Shown here: positions 1 to 7,799 of the stretch, in pieces
Position numbering within the stretch: position 1 is the stretch's first letter
Layout: every line of letters starts with the position of its first letter
Assembly (NCBI GenBank): GCA_022763115.1
Contig: JALEGJ010000066.1
Coordinates: 1 to 40,133, forward strand
DNA: 40,133 bases
DNA from: Aquisalinus sp.
Lineage (GTDB): Bacteria; Pseudomonadota; Alphaproteobacteria; Caulobacterales; Parvularculaceae
Direction: 5' to 3'
The notes under the pieces: model-generated
Told to the model about the DNA's origin: nothing
Database searches by the model: none
Seen by the model: the letters and a program-made list of their open reading frames with translations, nothing else
Made by a program: the position numbers and the translations under genes

Positions 1-54
1 AACTGCGGCAATGCGTTTCATTTATCTGTCCAATACTGCTAAACGGCCTTCAAC

Positions 55-81
55 TTGCCATGAGGACCAGGTCTTTACAAT
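55..81 (+). promoter_or_regulatory. Possible sigma70-type promoter for ispH-thrB-rnhA
   Basis: TTGCCA at 55-60 and TACAAT at 76-81 lie upstream of ispH. Both hexamers resemble the consensus, but the 15-base spacer is shorter than the usual 16-18. The placement is reasonable; the call is tentative. Confidence 0.25.
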
Positions 82-146
82 GAGCCACTGGTAGCCACTT
101 ATGGGAATATGCGCAATGGCCGGGTGCGGCGAGAGATCATGAAAGT

Positions 147-1118
147 GTGTCCATGGAAGAGATGAGCCAAGAAAAGAGAGACCTGACCGTTTTGCTGGCT
201 GCGCCGCGCGGGTTTTGTGCCGGCGTTGACCGGGCAATCGAGATCGTCGAGCGCGCGCTCGAAAAGTTCGGCGCACCTGTCTATGTGCGCCACGAAATCG
301 TCCACAATGACCATGTGGTCGGGCGCCTGCGCGATATGGGTGCTGTCTTTATTGATGAACTGGAAGAAGCGCCAGACGACCGCCCGGTGATCTTCTCGGC
401 CCATGGCGTACCGAAATCTGTTCCCGCAGAAGCGAGCGCCCGGAACATGATCTTTGTGGATGCGACCTGCCCGCTTGTCTCCAAAGTGCATGTGGAAACA
501 GAGCGCCACAGCAGCAAGGGTTTGGAAATTCTGCTGATCGGTCATGAAGGTCACCCGGAGGTGGTTGGCACCATGGGGCAGTTACCAGAGGGAGAGATCA
601 AACTGATCGAAACCGAGGAAGACGCCGAGACCTTTGAGCCGCGCGACCCGGACAAGCTCGCTTATGTGACACAAACCACGCTGTCCGTGGACGACACGGC
701 GGCGATCGTCAGCATCCTGCAGCGGCGCTTCCCGAATATCTCCATGCCGCACAAGGAAGACATTTGCTACGCCACAACCAACCGTCAGGAAGCTGTGAAG
801 GCCATCGCCCCTCGGGCTGAGGCGCTCATCGTCATCGGGGCGGAAACCTCCTCCAATTCCAAGCGGCTCGTGGAAGTGGGCGAGCGCCATGGCTGCCGCT
901 TCGCTGTGCTGGCTGCAGAAGCTGCGGATGTTGACTGGCAGGCGCTTGAAGCCATCAAACCGAACACAGTTGGCGTGACCGCCGGCGCATCTGCGCCGGA
1001 GCATCTGGTACAGGAAGTTATTGAAGCACTGAGAGCCCGCTACAACGTCACGGTAGAAACGATTGAGACCGCCAAGGAAGACGTAACTTTCAAAATTCCC
1101 CGCCTTCTTTCTGCCTGA
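147..1118 (+). CDS. ispH: 4-hydroxy-3-methylbut-2-enyl diphosphate reductase
   Basis: IspH (LytB) is the last enzyme of the MEP isoprenoid pathway. It reduces HMBPP to IPP and DMAPP using a [4Fe-4S] cluster in the cytosol. The 323-residue protein has the three cluster cysteines: C24 in PRGFCAGV, C108 in DATCPL and C207 in [10 protein letters not shown]. It also has the GHEGHPEV active-site segment near residues 132-139 and the late SSNSKRL motif. Length is normal for the family. The start used is GTG at 147, with GAGAGA a few bases upstream; ATG at 153 and ATG at 162 are in-frame alternatives. thrB starts 3 bases after the stop, so the two are probably co-transcribed. The product identity is secure; only the exact start is open. 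Confidence 0.97.
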   Translation: MSMEEMSQEKRDLTVLLAAPRGFCAGVDRAIEIVERALEKFGAPVYVRHEIVHNDHVVGRLRDMGAVFIDELEEAPDDRPVIFSAHGVPKSVPAEASARNMIFVDATCPLVSKVHVETERHSSKGLEILLIGHEGHPEVVGTMGQLPEGEIKLIETEEDAETFEPRDPDKLAYVTQTTLSVDDTAAIVSILQRRFPNISMPHKEDICYATTNRQEAVKAIAPRAEALIVIGAETSSNSKRLVEVGERHGCRFAVLAAEAADVDWQALEAIKPNTVGVTAGASAPEHLVQEVIEALRARYNVTVETIETAKEDVTFKIPRLLSA

Positions 1119-1121
1119 GAC

Positions 1122-2087
1122 ATGGCCGTTTTCACGCACGTATCCGAGGCTGACCTCACGCGCTTTTTGTCATCTTATGACGTGGGTCAGGCGCGCGCCT
1201 TCAAGGGCATTGCCGAGGGCGTAGAGAATACGAACTACTTTCTGCAGACAGATCAGGCACGTTTTATCCTGACGCTTTTTGAAAAACGCGTCCCCGAGCA
1301 GGACCTGCCATTCTTCATGGAGCTAATGAACCATCTGGGCAGTGCCGGGTTGCCGGTCGCCGCGCCCGTAAAGTCCCGGTCAGGCCAGATGCTGGGCAAG
1401 CTGAATGGCCGCCCGGCGGCGCTGATCTCTTTTCTGGAAGGCACATCCAAAGATCAGCCCGACAAGGACGATTGCACAGCTTGCGGGGATATGCTGGGGC
1501 GTCTGCATCTGGCAGCAAGGAGTTTCAAAGGAACCCGCGACAACGCTTTTTCCTTAAGCGGATGGGAGAAATTGGCCGCAGCGTGTGGTGAAGCAGCAAA
1601 TAATTGCACCCAGGGCTTGCAGGCCTTCATACAGGATGAACTCGCCTTTCAGGAGAGCAACTGGCCAGCGCCCGGCAGCTTGCCGCAGGCTGTTGTGCAT
1701 ACTGACCTCTTCCCGGATAACGTCCTGTTTCTGGACGACGCCATCAACGGGGTCATTGACTTCTATTTTGCCTGTACGGATTATCTGGCCTTTGATCTGG
1801 CGGTAACGATCAACGCCTGGTGTTTTGATGCAGCACATAAGTTTCAGCCGGAACTGGCCGAAGCCCTGCTCACGGCTTATCTTGCACATCGTCAGCTATC
1901 AGCCGCAGAACGAACTGCCTTGCCAGTATTCTTGCGCGGCAGTGCCTTGCGGTTTTTGCTGACCCGCCTTTACGACTGGATCAATCAGGACCCGGCTGCA
2001 CTTGTCACCGTGAAGGACCCGCTTGAATATCGTGACAAACTGCGCTTTCACCAGAACAACAACTTCTGGAAACTGATCGATGAGTGA
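1122..2087 (+). CDS. thrB: Homoserine kinase, type II (APH/protein-kinase-like fold)
   Basis: It phosphorylates homoserine to O-phosphohomoserine, the step before threonine synthase (thrC lies about 9 kb away at 10800-12194). The 321 residues match the alphaproteobacterial ThrB that shares the aminoglycoside-phosphotransferase fold rather than the GHMP-kinase ThrB of enterics. Visible are an N-terminal nucleotide-binding segment (GVENTNYFL, about 33-41), the catalytic loop HTDLFPDN (H193, D195, N200) and the metal-binding IDFYFAC (D213). The start lies 3 bases after the ispH stop and the end overlaps rnhA by 8 bases, which suggests translational coupling in an ispH-thrB-rnhA operon, an arrangement common in this class. 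Confidence 0.95.
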   Translation: MAVFTHVSEADLTRFLSSYDVGQARAFKGIAEGVENTNYFLQTDQARFILTLFEKRVPEQDLPFFMELMNHLGSAGLPVAAPVKSRSGQMLGKLNGRPAALISFLEGTSKDQPDKDDCTACGDMLGRLHLAARSFKGTRDNAFSLSGWEKLAAACGEAANNCTQGLQAFIQDELAFQESNWPAPGSLPQAVVHTDLFPDNVLFLDDAINGVIDFYFACTDYLAFDLAVTINAWCFDAAHKFQPELAEALLTAYLAHRQLSAAERTALPVFLRGSALRFLLTRLYDWINQDPAALVTVKDPLEYRDKLRFHQNNNFWKLIDE

Positions 2088-2520
2088 TATTCATATTTAC
2101 ACGGATGGTGCCTGTTCCGGCAATCCCGGCCCTGGTGGCTGGGGCGTCCTGATCCAGCGCGAGAATGAGGAAGAAGAGCTTTACGGCGGTGAGATTGAAA
2201 CCACCAACAACCGCATGGAAATGATGGCCGCCATCAAGGCACTCGAGCATATCCCTGCGGGTGAAAGCGTCACCCTGCATACGGACTCCACTTATGTCAT
2301 GAAAGGCATCACCGAGTGGATCAAGGGCTGGAAGGCCAAGGGCTGGAAAAACAGCCAGAAGAAGCCTGTCAAGAACAAGGACCTCTGGCTTGCGCTGGAT
2401 GAACTCGTCAGCACACGTCAAGTCACGTGGCAATGGGTAAAGGGCCATGCAGGCAATGAAGGAAATGAGCGCGCTGACGCCCTCGCCAATCAGGGCATGG
2501 ACAGCATCAGGTCAGGGTGA
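2080..2520 (+). CDS. rnhA: Ribonuclease HI
   Basis: It cleaves the RNA strand of RNA-DNA hybrids, removing Okazaki primers and R-loops. The 146-residue length is typical. The DEDD metal-binding set is complete: D9 in [16 protein letters not shown]47 in NNRMEMM, D69 in HTDSTYV and D133 in NERADALA; H123 in VKGHAG is the usual catalytic-loop histidine. The basic helix region ([19 protein letters not shown], about 82-100) for substrate handling is present. The ATG lies inside the end of thrB (8-base overlap). Its 3' end overlaps the convergent gene at 2512-3591 by 9 bases. Confidence 0.97.
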   Translation: MSDIHIYTDGACSGNPGPGGWGVLIQRENEEEELYGGEIETTNNRMEMMAAIKALEHIPAGESVTLHTDSTYVMKGITEWIKGWKAKGWKNSQKKPVKNKDLWLALDELVSTRQVTWQWVKGHAGNEGNERADALANQGMDSIRSG

Positions 2521-3591
2521 TGTCACCAGCTGATTGAAATCCGCGGGGTCTTCCAGACCTGCTGCGCGACGCAGCTCGAGATAACTGGCAGAGATAATCT
2601 GCTCGCGTGTCAGGGTCTGCTGGAAGCCACCACGCCCCAGAGAAACAAAGTCCTCCCCTTGCGGTGTAACAAAGTTCTCTCGCAGATATGCCTGTACGGC
2701 ACCCGTGTCATATATGTCTGCTCCCAGATCATCACGAATATGTCCAATCATGCGCATAGTTTTATCAGCTTCTCCGGCAAAGATACCGCGCGCAAATAAA
2801 CGCTGCGCTGACGCCCAGGTGCTGTCTGTCTCATGGGTTCGCGAGTCCATGACATATTGCAGATTGGAGCGACTGACATGCTCGAAGTAGTTTATCATCG
2901 CACCACCAAGAGCCCGCCTCTGCCCGGAAGAAAGCCCTAGCTCATCCGCACGTTTCATCAATCCCTGATAACTGACGAACCGGGTTTCAGCTCTGAAATC
3001 CCACAAGCTCTGGTCGCCTGAAGGTAACTGGCCTTCAAAAAAGGGACGTCCATAAGCATCAAAGCCGACATCGGTTGAAGCAAGGCGCTCATCAATTCTG
3101 TTCAGCGACACGCGCAACTCACGCTCTGCATCGAACTCATTTATATCATGCGCCTTAGCGACAAAATTATCATACGGATCGACACCGGCAAGAGCGCGCC
3201 TCTCCTGCGCCAGTGCCCGGCTGACCGGCCTGCCCAAAGGCCCTTCCACATCGCTGGAATAGAAACCGGCTGTATAGTCCGGCCCAGACCAGTTGCCATA
3301 TGCCAGCTGCCGACTGACCCAACTGGCATGCTGCCCGCGCGCAGGCGTACCCTGACCGGTAACCTCCGGCGCAACCAGATCACGAATTGTCGCGAGGCGG
3401 CCATGGTCCACAAGGGCTCTGGTGACCTTGGTTTTCGATGCAGGGTTGCGACTGATAAAATCCCTGATATCAGCGAGGCTGCCTGTACGTCCCAGCGCAT
3501 CAAGAGTTTGCGCAGATGTCTGCCTGTCATTAACGGCAACTGCTGACTGCCCTGCGCGTCCGACCGCGCCATTGCCACCTGTTTCGCTCAT
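2512..3591 (-). CDS. Uncharacterised protein with a phospholipase A2-like motif
   Basis: I do not recognise the full-length family. The 359-residue protein has no signal peptide, no membrane segment and no cysteine. The N-terminus (about 28-75) holds two similar helical units, [14 protein letters not shown] and [14 protein letters not shown]. The middle carries [12 protein letters not shown] (98-109), followed after a 27-residue insert by [13 protein letters not shown] (137-149). Together these resemble the phospholipase A2 layout: a glycine-rich calcium loop, then a DxxD segment ending in a His-Asp pair (H148, D149), with the usual cysteines replaced. The spacing before His-Asp is one residue longer than in classical PLA2. 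The remaining 200 residues are mainly helical and unassigned. Lipase activity is an inference from the motif only. The coding call itself is strong: a long open frame, convergent with rnhA and with its own upstream region. Confidence 0.8.
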   Translation of the reverse strand: MSETGGNGAVGRAGQSAVAVNDRQTSAQTLDALGRTGSLADIRDFISRNPASKTKVTRALVDHGRLATIRDLVAPEVTGQGTPARGQHASWVSRQLAYGNWSGPDYTAGFYSSDVEGPLGRPVSRALAQERRALAGVDPYDNFVAKAHDINEFDAERELRVSLNRIDERLASTDVGFDAYGRPFFEGQLPSGDQSLWDFRAETRFVSYQGLMKRADELGLSSGQRRALGGAMINYFEHVSRSNLQYVMDSRTHETDSTWASAQRLFARGIFAGEADKTMRMIGHIRDDLGADIYDTGAVQAYLRENFVTPQGEDFVSLGRGGFQQTLTREQIISASYLELRRAAGLEDPADFNQLVTSP

Positions 3592-3635
3592 ATCAACAAC
3601 CTGTCCGGGTCAGCGATGAAAATCGTCAGGGTAAA

Positions 3636-3663
3636 TTTATATGGTTAAGGCAATCTGGTGTAA
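3636..3663 (-). promoter_or_regulatory. Possible promoter of the PLA2-like gene
   Basis: On the minus strand TTACAC (3658-3663) and TATAAA (3636-3641) are separated by 16 bases, about 45 bases upstream of the ATG at 3591. The match to the sigma70 pattern is fair. If correct, the gene is transcribed alone. Confidence 0.35.
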
Positions 3664-3730
3664 TGTCATAAAAATTAGTACACGGTTGTTTCACATACGC
3701 TTGCACCCCGACTGCGCCAACCCAAGCGGG

Positions 3731-3758
3731 TGCCTGATCCTCAGCAGACAATCAGGCA
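3731..3758 (-). terminator. Stem-loop after the tetR stop codon
   Basis: TGCCTGAT (3731-3738) and ATCAGGCA (3751-3758) form a perfect 8-base stem with a 12-base loop, starting 7 bases past the TetR stop. No T-run follows on the minus strand, so it is not a textbook intrinsic terminator; it may be an RNA 3' end structure. Confidence 0.3.
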
Positions 3759-3765
3759 TCATTCT

Positions 3766-4386
3766 TCATGCACCCCAGCGGGCTAGCCAGGTTTCCAGCG
3801 CCTTGTCTGCAATCCGGTGTGGTGGTTTCAGCGTGTCCACATCATCGCCCAGCACGAGACCACGCATGAGGCAACCATGCTCGATCATGCCCTGGAGTTG
3901 TCCACCGAGGTGGCCAAGATCATCTGCTTCCTCCACTTCGCCAGCCTGAATGCAGGCATGAATGGCCGCGCCGAATACCTCCCCAACGCGGGATTTGATG
4001 CGCTCATAAAACATGTCGGCAAGATCACCGCCCTTGCCCGTTTCTGCAATCAGCATACGCATGATGGCGCGCGTCTCGGGGTCGCTTAACAAATCTGCAT
4101 AGGCCCTGACCAGTGACTGCAACGCGCGCATGGGTGACACTTCGCCCGCGGGCAAGGCTGTCTCCAGTCGCTCAAGGCTGGTCACAGCAACAGCCTCAAA
4201 AAGCGCGGCTTTGGACGGGAAATGCCTGTACAGCGTTGCCGTCGATACTTCTGCCGCGCCGGCAATCTCCTCCATTGACGCGCGGGCATAGCCATCGCGC
4301 CGGAACAGGTCTCCGGCGGCTTTCAGGATCGCCGCGTGCTTCCTGGCAGATCGCGTCTGACGAAATTCTTCTGTGCCCATGGACAT
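3766..4386 (-). CDS. TetR/AcrR-family transcriptional regulator
   Basis: A 206-residue one-component repressor-type protein. The N-terminal helix-turn-helix spans about residues 15-60, with the typical ILKAAGDLFRRDGYARASME, VSTATLYRHF and KAALFEAV segments. The C-terminal half is the helical ligand and dimer domain, with no recognisable ligand signature. It is divergently transcribed from the exported beta-propeller gene at 4454-5791, and a perfect 14-base palindrome at 4418-4431 lies between them. The likely role is to control that gene and itself; this is inferred from context. The start is ATG at 4386, with an in-frame ATG two codons later as an alternative. Confidence 0.9.
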   Translation of the reverse strand: MSMGTEEFRQTRSARKHAAILKAAGDLFRRDGYARASMEEIAGAAEVSTATLYRHFPSKAALFEAVAVTSLERLETALPAGEVSPMRALQSLVRAYADLLSDPETRAIMRMLIAETGKGGDLADMFYERIKSRVGEVFGAAIHACIQAGEVEEADDLGHLGGQLQGMIEHGCLMRGLVLGDDVDTLKPPHRIADKALETWLARWGA

Positions 4387-4417
4387 TCGTAACTTTGTTC
4401 CCTATCTAATGTAAACG

Positions 4418-4431
4418 AAAATGTTCATTTT
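4418..4431. promoter_or_regulatory. Palindrome, candidate TetR operator
   Basis: AAAATG-TT-CATTTT is a perfect inverted repeat (6+2+6) in the 67-base gap between the divergent tetR and beta-propeller genes. It sits 22 bases before the propeller ATG and 31 bases before the TetR ATG, where binding could block both. TetR proteins typically bind short palindromes in such divergent gaps; assignment to this regulator is inferred. Confidence 0.5.
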
Positions 4432-4453
4432 ACTTTTTGGAAAAGGGAAACCG

Positions 4454-5791
4454 ATGAGCTTGATAAGATGGAGCCTGCTGGCGGCAGTCGTTCTGGGAGC
4501 AGGCAGTTGCGCCGCTTTCGGGGATTTCACCAATGATGATCCCGGCCTCTCAGAGGCACCCGGCACTTTTCAGGGCCGGTTTCTGGCTGTTTCAGATACG
4601 GACATGACCGCCACCGCTTATGCTGACGGACAGCTGGAACCAGTAGCAGGCAACCGCGACACAATGAGCCTTCTGGTTGATGGTGGGGTCAAAACATCCA
4701 TTGCGGCCTCAAACTCGGTGATCTCCTGGCCGCAGGTTGTGGACGTTTCAAGTGACGGGCAGCTTGCCTTCGTCGTCGAAACCAAGGGCCCTGCAGCCCC
4801 CGGTGTCAGCGCCTACGACAGTGTCTACACCGATTTCCCAACCGGCAGGCAGCTGTCCATTTTCTCGGTCAACAGTAATAGCCTTGAGTTGAGGCAAGAG
4901 ATGACAGGGACCGGCGAAAACCTGCAATCCGTCGAGTACAGCGAGAAGTGCAACTGTCTTTTCGTGGCCAGCGAGACCACAGATGCAGAGTTGGTAGTGA
5001 TCCCCCTGACACAGGACGGCAAGACCGGGGAGATACGAAAATTCACCCTTGAGCCGCCCTACGCATATGACGATACCGAAAGGCGTGTACGGACAATGCA
5101 TATATCGCCGGATGGCGACTTGCTCGCCGTCAATGTCGCAAACCGGCGCATTCAGTTTTATGAGATTTTCAGCGATGAAACCGGCCTGCCTGATCGTGTA
5201 GCTGCCATCGGCGCGCCTGTTGAAGGTTTGGGACGCCGCCTCGCGGTTGGTAAATGGACCCCTGACGGCAAGCACTTTATCATCACCGATGTCAACTGGT
5301 CCGACAATACCCTCTTTATGCTGACGCAAGGCCCGGGACAGCTTAGCGCCATACGCCCTCCCAGCGCCGGCAAGGAAGCGAAAATTGTCAGTCAGGTCAA
5401 AGTCGGCCGCAGCCCGGAAGGGTTTGGCATCAGTGCGGATGGTACGCGCATCGCAACCATCAACATGGAGCGCACATACCTGCCGGGACTGTCCTTCCTG
5501 TCCGTCTGGCAGGGTCGCCGGGCTTATTCCGTTTCGCTCCTGTCACTCGACACGCAAAGTGGTGCCTTGTCTGAACTGGACCGGATTTATCAGGCTGGCA
5601 TCCTGCCAGAGGATGTTATCTTTGATAAAACCGGGCAGAATCTTGCTGTCGCAGTCTTTCATCGCCGCAAAGGCGCTGACCGCGAGCGCGGCTTTATCGA
5701 CTTTTTCTCCATTCAGGAGGACCGACTGAGATCACAAGGTGTTACGCAAGCGGTGCCGCGCGGCGCCCACGATCTTGTCAGCTTACCGTAA
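4454..5791 (+). CDS. Exported beta-propeller protein, probable lipoprotein
   Basis: The 445-residue protein begins with a short basic region and hydrophobic stretch, then AGSC near residue 19. This gives a Sec signal with a possible, slightly atypical lipobox (Ala at -3). The mature part contains repeated strands such as VDVSSDGQLAFVV, MHISPDGDLLAVNV, GKWTPDGKHFIITDV and FGISADGTRIATIN, each with the SPDG-type turn of WD40/YVTN-like beta-propellers. A CNC pair follows in the third repeat region. The start at 4454 is chosen because AGGGAAA precedes it and the signal peptide begins there; an upstream in-frame ATG at 4421 lies inside the palindrome. The substrate is unknown; propeller lactonases and sugar-binding propellers share this look. 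Probably controlled by the divergent TetR. Confidence 0.85.
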   Translation: MSLIRWSLLAAVVLGAGSCAAFGDFTNDDPGLSEAPGTFQGRFLAVSDTDMTATAYADGQLEPVAGNRDTMSLLVDGGVKTSIAASNSVISWPQVVDVSSDGQLAFVVETKGPAAPGVSAYDSVYTDFPTGRQLSIFSVNSNSLELRQEMTGTGENLQSVEYSEKCNCLFVASETTDAELVVIPLTQDGKTGEIRKFTLEPPYAYDDTERRVRTMHISPDGDLLAVNVANRRIQFYEIFSDETGLPDRVAAIGAPVEGLGRRLAVGKWTPDGKHFIITDVNWSDNTLFMLTQGPGQLSAIRPPSAGKEAKIVSQVKVGRSPEGFGISADGTRIATINMERTYLPGLSFLSVWQGRRAYSVSLLSLDTQSGALSELDRIYQAGILPEDVIFDKTGQNLAVAVFHRRKGADRERGFIDFFSIQEDRLRSQGVTQAVPRGAHDLVSLP

Positions 5792-5802
5792 GGCTGGCTC
5801 AG

Positions 5803-6549
5803 TCACCCAAAAACACGGCGCAGGATTTCCGAGGTACGCTTCACCGGATCCCGGCGGATGGCCGCCTCTTCCTGCCCGATATAATAAAATACCCCGTCAA
5901 GACCTTTACTGACACCATGATCAATCAACTGGTTCTTGGCATCTGCGCCATATTGCGGGGCTAACGGAATGTTCCGCAAACTGGCAACAAGATTGTCATA
6001 AGTCTGGATCGCCCCCGCTTGCTGCAGAGCGTTGACCATGATAGGACGGAAAAGGGAGGTCAGTTGCGGTGTGGTGGTACGCTGAAGATATTGCGTGGCA
6101 GCGTTGGACGGCCCGCGTACAATGCCAATCGCATCCTGTATTGACAGGCTGGAGACAGCACGCACAAAAATATCGCGCGCAACCGGCGCCGCAGCCTCTG
6201 CCCCCCGGTTCAGTTGCACCTGCAAATTATCCAGCGTGCCCGACAGGCCAAAACGCGCAAGCGTCGATTGCGTCTCACCCAGGAACCCCGGTAACGGAAT
6301 ACGGATAACGCCATCATCAAGGTAACCACCCCGACGCCCCACCGTGGTGATGGCTGTAGAAATACCATTATTCAGGGCTGCCCGGATACCGGCTGCCGCC
6401 TCTGCCTGTGTCAGACCGACACCGCCGCTGCCGCCGGTTGTCTCTGCGAGGATACCAAGCAACGCTTCCTGATCTGCCGTGGTACAGGCTGTTACACCAA
6501 GCCCCAATGCAGAAGCCATCAGGGTACGTCTCGTCATTACTGCGCTCAT
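5803..6549 (-). CDS. DUF4197 family lipoprotein
   Basis: A 248-residue protein with an N-terminal basic and hydrophobic signal and the lipobox VTAC (C22), so probably lipid-anchored after export. The C-terminal segment GLDGVFYYIGQEEAAIRRDP is diagnostic of DUF4197, a family of small envelope proteins of unknown function. A twin arginine (TRRTL) sits at the start of the signal, but without the rest of a Tat motif. GGAGG lies 6 bases before the ATG. It converges on the beta-propeller gene with an 11-base gap and starts 39 bases after the end of the peroxiredoxin gene, so a prx-DUF4197 transcript is possible. Confidence 0.9.
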   Translation of the reverse strand: MSAVMTRRTLMASALGLGVTACTTADQEALLGILAETTGGSGGVGLTQAEAAAGIRAALNNGISTAITTVGRRGGYLDDGVIRIPLPGFLGETQSTLARFGLSGTLDNLQVQLNRGAEAAAPVARDIFVRAVSSLSIQDAIGIVRGPSNAATQYLQRTTTPQLTSLFRPIMVNALQQAGAIQTYDNLVASLRNIPLAPQYGADAKNQLIDHGVSKGLDGVFYYIGQEEAAIRRDPVKRTSEILRRVFG

Positions 6550-6588
6550 GATATCCTCCAGGTTATTTATCTGTCTGCTTCCAGCCAG

Positions 6589-7071
6589 CTAAAGCTGGCC
6601 CAGCATATAATCCGCAGAAGACACTTCATAAGCGCCGCCCTGCTCAACATTCAGTTCAGCCACAGTGCCGTCATCAACGATCATGGAAAAGCGCTGTGAG
6701 CGCCCGCCCATGCCAAAGCCGGACGCGTCCAACTCAAGCCCCAGCGCTCTGGTGAAATCGCCATTGCCATCAGCCACCATGACAACCTTGCCTTGCGCGC
6801 CCTGATCCTTCGCCCAGGCATCCATCACGAAAGCATCATTGACAGACATACAGACAATCTGATCGACCCCTTTTTGTGCCAGCGTCTCAGCCTGCTCGAC
6901 GAACCCCGGCAGATGCTTTGCCGAACAGGTCGGTGTGAACGCGCCAGGTACCGCGAAAAAGGCTGTTTTCTTGCCCGCAAACAACTCGCCTGTTTGGGCC
7001 TCCTGAGGACCTTCCGGCGTGCCCAGCATTACCTTGACGTCTGGAAGTTTATCACCTTTTGCAATCGTCAT
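6589..7071 (-). CDS. Peroxiredoxin, Prx5/AHP type
   Basis: It reduces hydrogen peroxide and organic hydroperoxides in the cytosol through a peroxidatic cysteine. The 160-residue protein has the Prx5 signature PGAFTPTCS with C49 as peroxidatic residue, and a second cysteine C74 in QIVCMSVND. The C-terminal part has the family segments RSQRFSMIVDDG and YEVSSADYML. No glutaredoxin domain is fused. The start at 7071 is chosen because AAGGAG precedes it by a good distance and the sequence there begins like homologues (MTIAKGDKLP). The open frame extends 35 codons upstream, but that part is dissimilar and runs into the divergent promoter region shared with yqgE. Confidence 0.93.
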   Translation of the reverse strand: MTIAKGDKLPDVKVMLGTPEGPQEAQTGELFAGKKTAFFAVPGAFTPTCSAKHLPGFVEQAETLAQKGVDQIVCMSVNDAFVMDAWAKDQGAQGKVVMVADGNGDFTRALGLELDASGFGMGGRSQRFSMIVDDGTVAELNVEQGGAYEVSSADYMLGQL

Positions 7072-7122
7072 GCTTCTCTCCTTGCATATCTTCTCAAGCA
7101 TGGTGTTAGGCCTTTGTGCCGC

Positions 7123-7151
7123 TTGCGTCCAGCCACCACAGTGCCTAGCTT
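7123..7151 (+). promoter_or_regulatory. Possible promoter of yqgE
   Basis: TTGCGT (7123-7128), a 17-base spacer and TAGCTT (7146-7151) lie just before yqgE. The expected transcription start would fall almost on the ATG at 7158, so either the transcript is leaderless or translation begins at the ATG at 7185. Confidence 0.3.
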
Positions 7152-7157
7152 GATGGC

Positions 7158-7778
7158 ATGATAGAATTGAAGTCACGCAGCCCCATGCAAGAATCCCTCG
7201 CCGGGCAATTACTCATTGCCATGCCCAATCTGAAGGAAGGCTGCTTCGAGCAATCCGTTGTTCTCATATGCTCACATGATGAGAGTCACGCCATGGGCCT
7301 GATCGTCAACAAGCAGATCACGGATGTCACTTTCGCGACACTGCTCGAACAACTCGATATGGCCACCGACACAAAGGCCAACCCGCCTGTGCATTTCGGC
7401 GGCCCCGTGGAAACCAAGCGCGGGCTTATCTTGCATGACCTGTCTCACAGGAGTGACGAAACCGTTGAGGTAACCGGGGAGATTGGCCTCACTGCCACGC
7501 GGCAAATGCTGGAAGATTTGAACGCGGGACATATAGGCGGCGAAGCGGATGGTGCGCCTGCCCTCTTGTGTATGGGGCATGCTGGCTGGGCGCCAGGCCA
7601 ACTTGAAGGAGAACTGGCCCAGAATGCCTGGCTGAATGTGCCCGCCTCCCGTGAACTTGTTTTCGCGTCTGATCCACAACGAAGCTGGGAAAAAGCGCTC
7701 TCCAGCGTCGGGGTCAGCAAGTCCATGTTTTCAGCGGCGTGGTCAGACATCCGAAATCCGGACGCGCCGCTGAATTAG
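7158..7778 (+). CDS. YqgE/AlgH (UPF0301) family protein
   Basis: A 206-residue member of the UPF0301 family, called AlgH in pseudomonads, where it affects alginate regulation; the biochemical role is unsettled. Family marks are SLAGQLLIAMPNL near the start, HAMGLIVNK (about 45-53), HFGGPVETKRGLILH (about 79-93) and GHAGWAPGQLEGEL (about 139-152). The start is uncertain: the ATG at 7158 has no good ribosome site, and the ATG at 7185 begins MQESLAGQLL, which is where homologues usually start. Divergent from the peroxiredoxin; convergent with the EAL gene with a 21-base gap. Confidence 0.92.
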   Translation: MIELKSRSPMQESLAGQLLIAMPNLKEGCFEQSVVLICSHDESHAMGLIVNKQITDVTFATLLEQLDMATDTKANPPVHFGGPVETKRGLILHDLSHRSDETVEVTGEIGLTATRQMLEDLNAGHIGGEADGAPALLCMGHAGWAPGQLEGELAQNAWLNVPASRELVFASDPQRSWEKALSSVGVSKSMFSAAWSDIRNPDAPLN

Positions 7779-7799
7779 CTTTTTCTGCAGAAAATTTAC

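Noticed and set aside
99-554. Minus-strand open frame opposite ispH
   Set aside because: It lies over a fully supported ispH frame with conserved motifs and has no family resemblance.
7781-7794. Palindrome TTTTCTGCAGAAAA between yqgE and the EAL gene
   Set aside because: It is AT-rich with a weak stem and no T-run, so it is a poor terminator; a 14-base palindrome of this composition may be chance.
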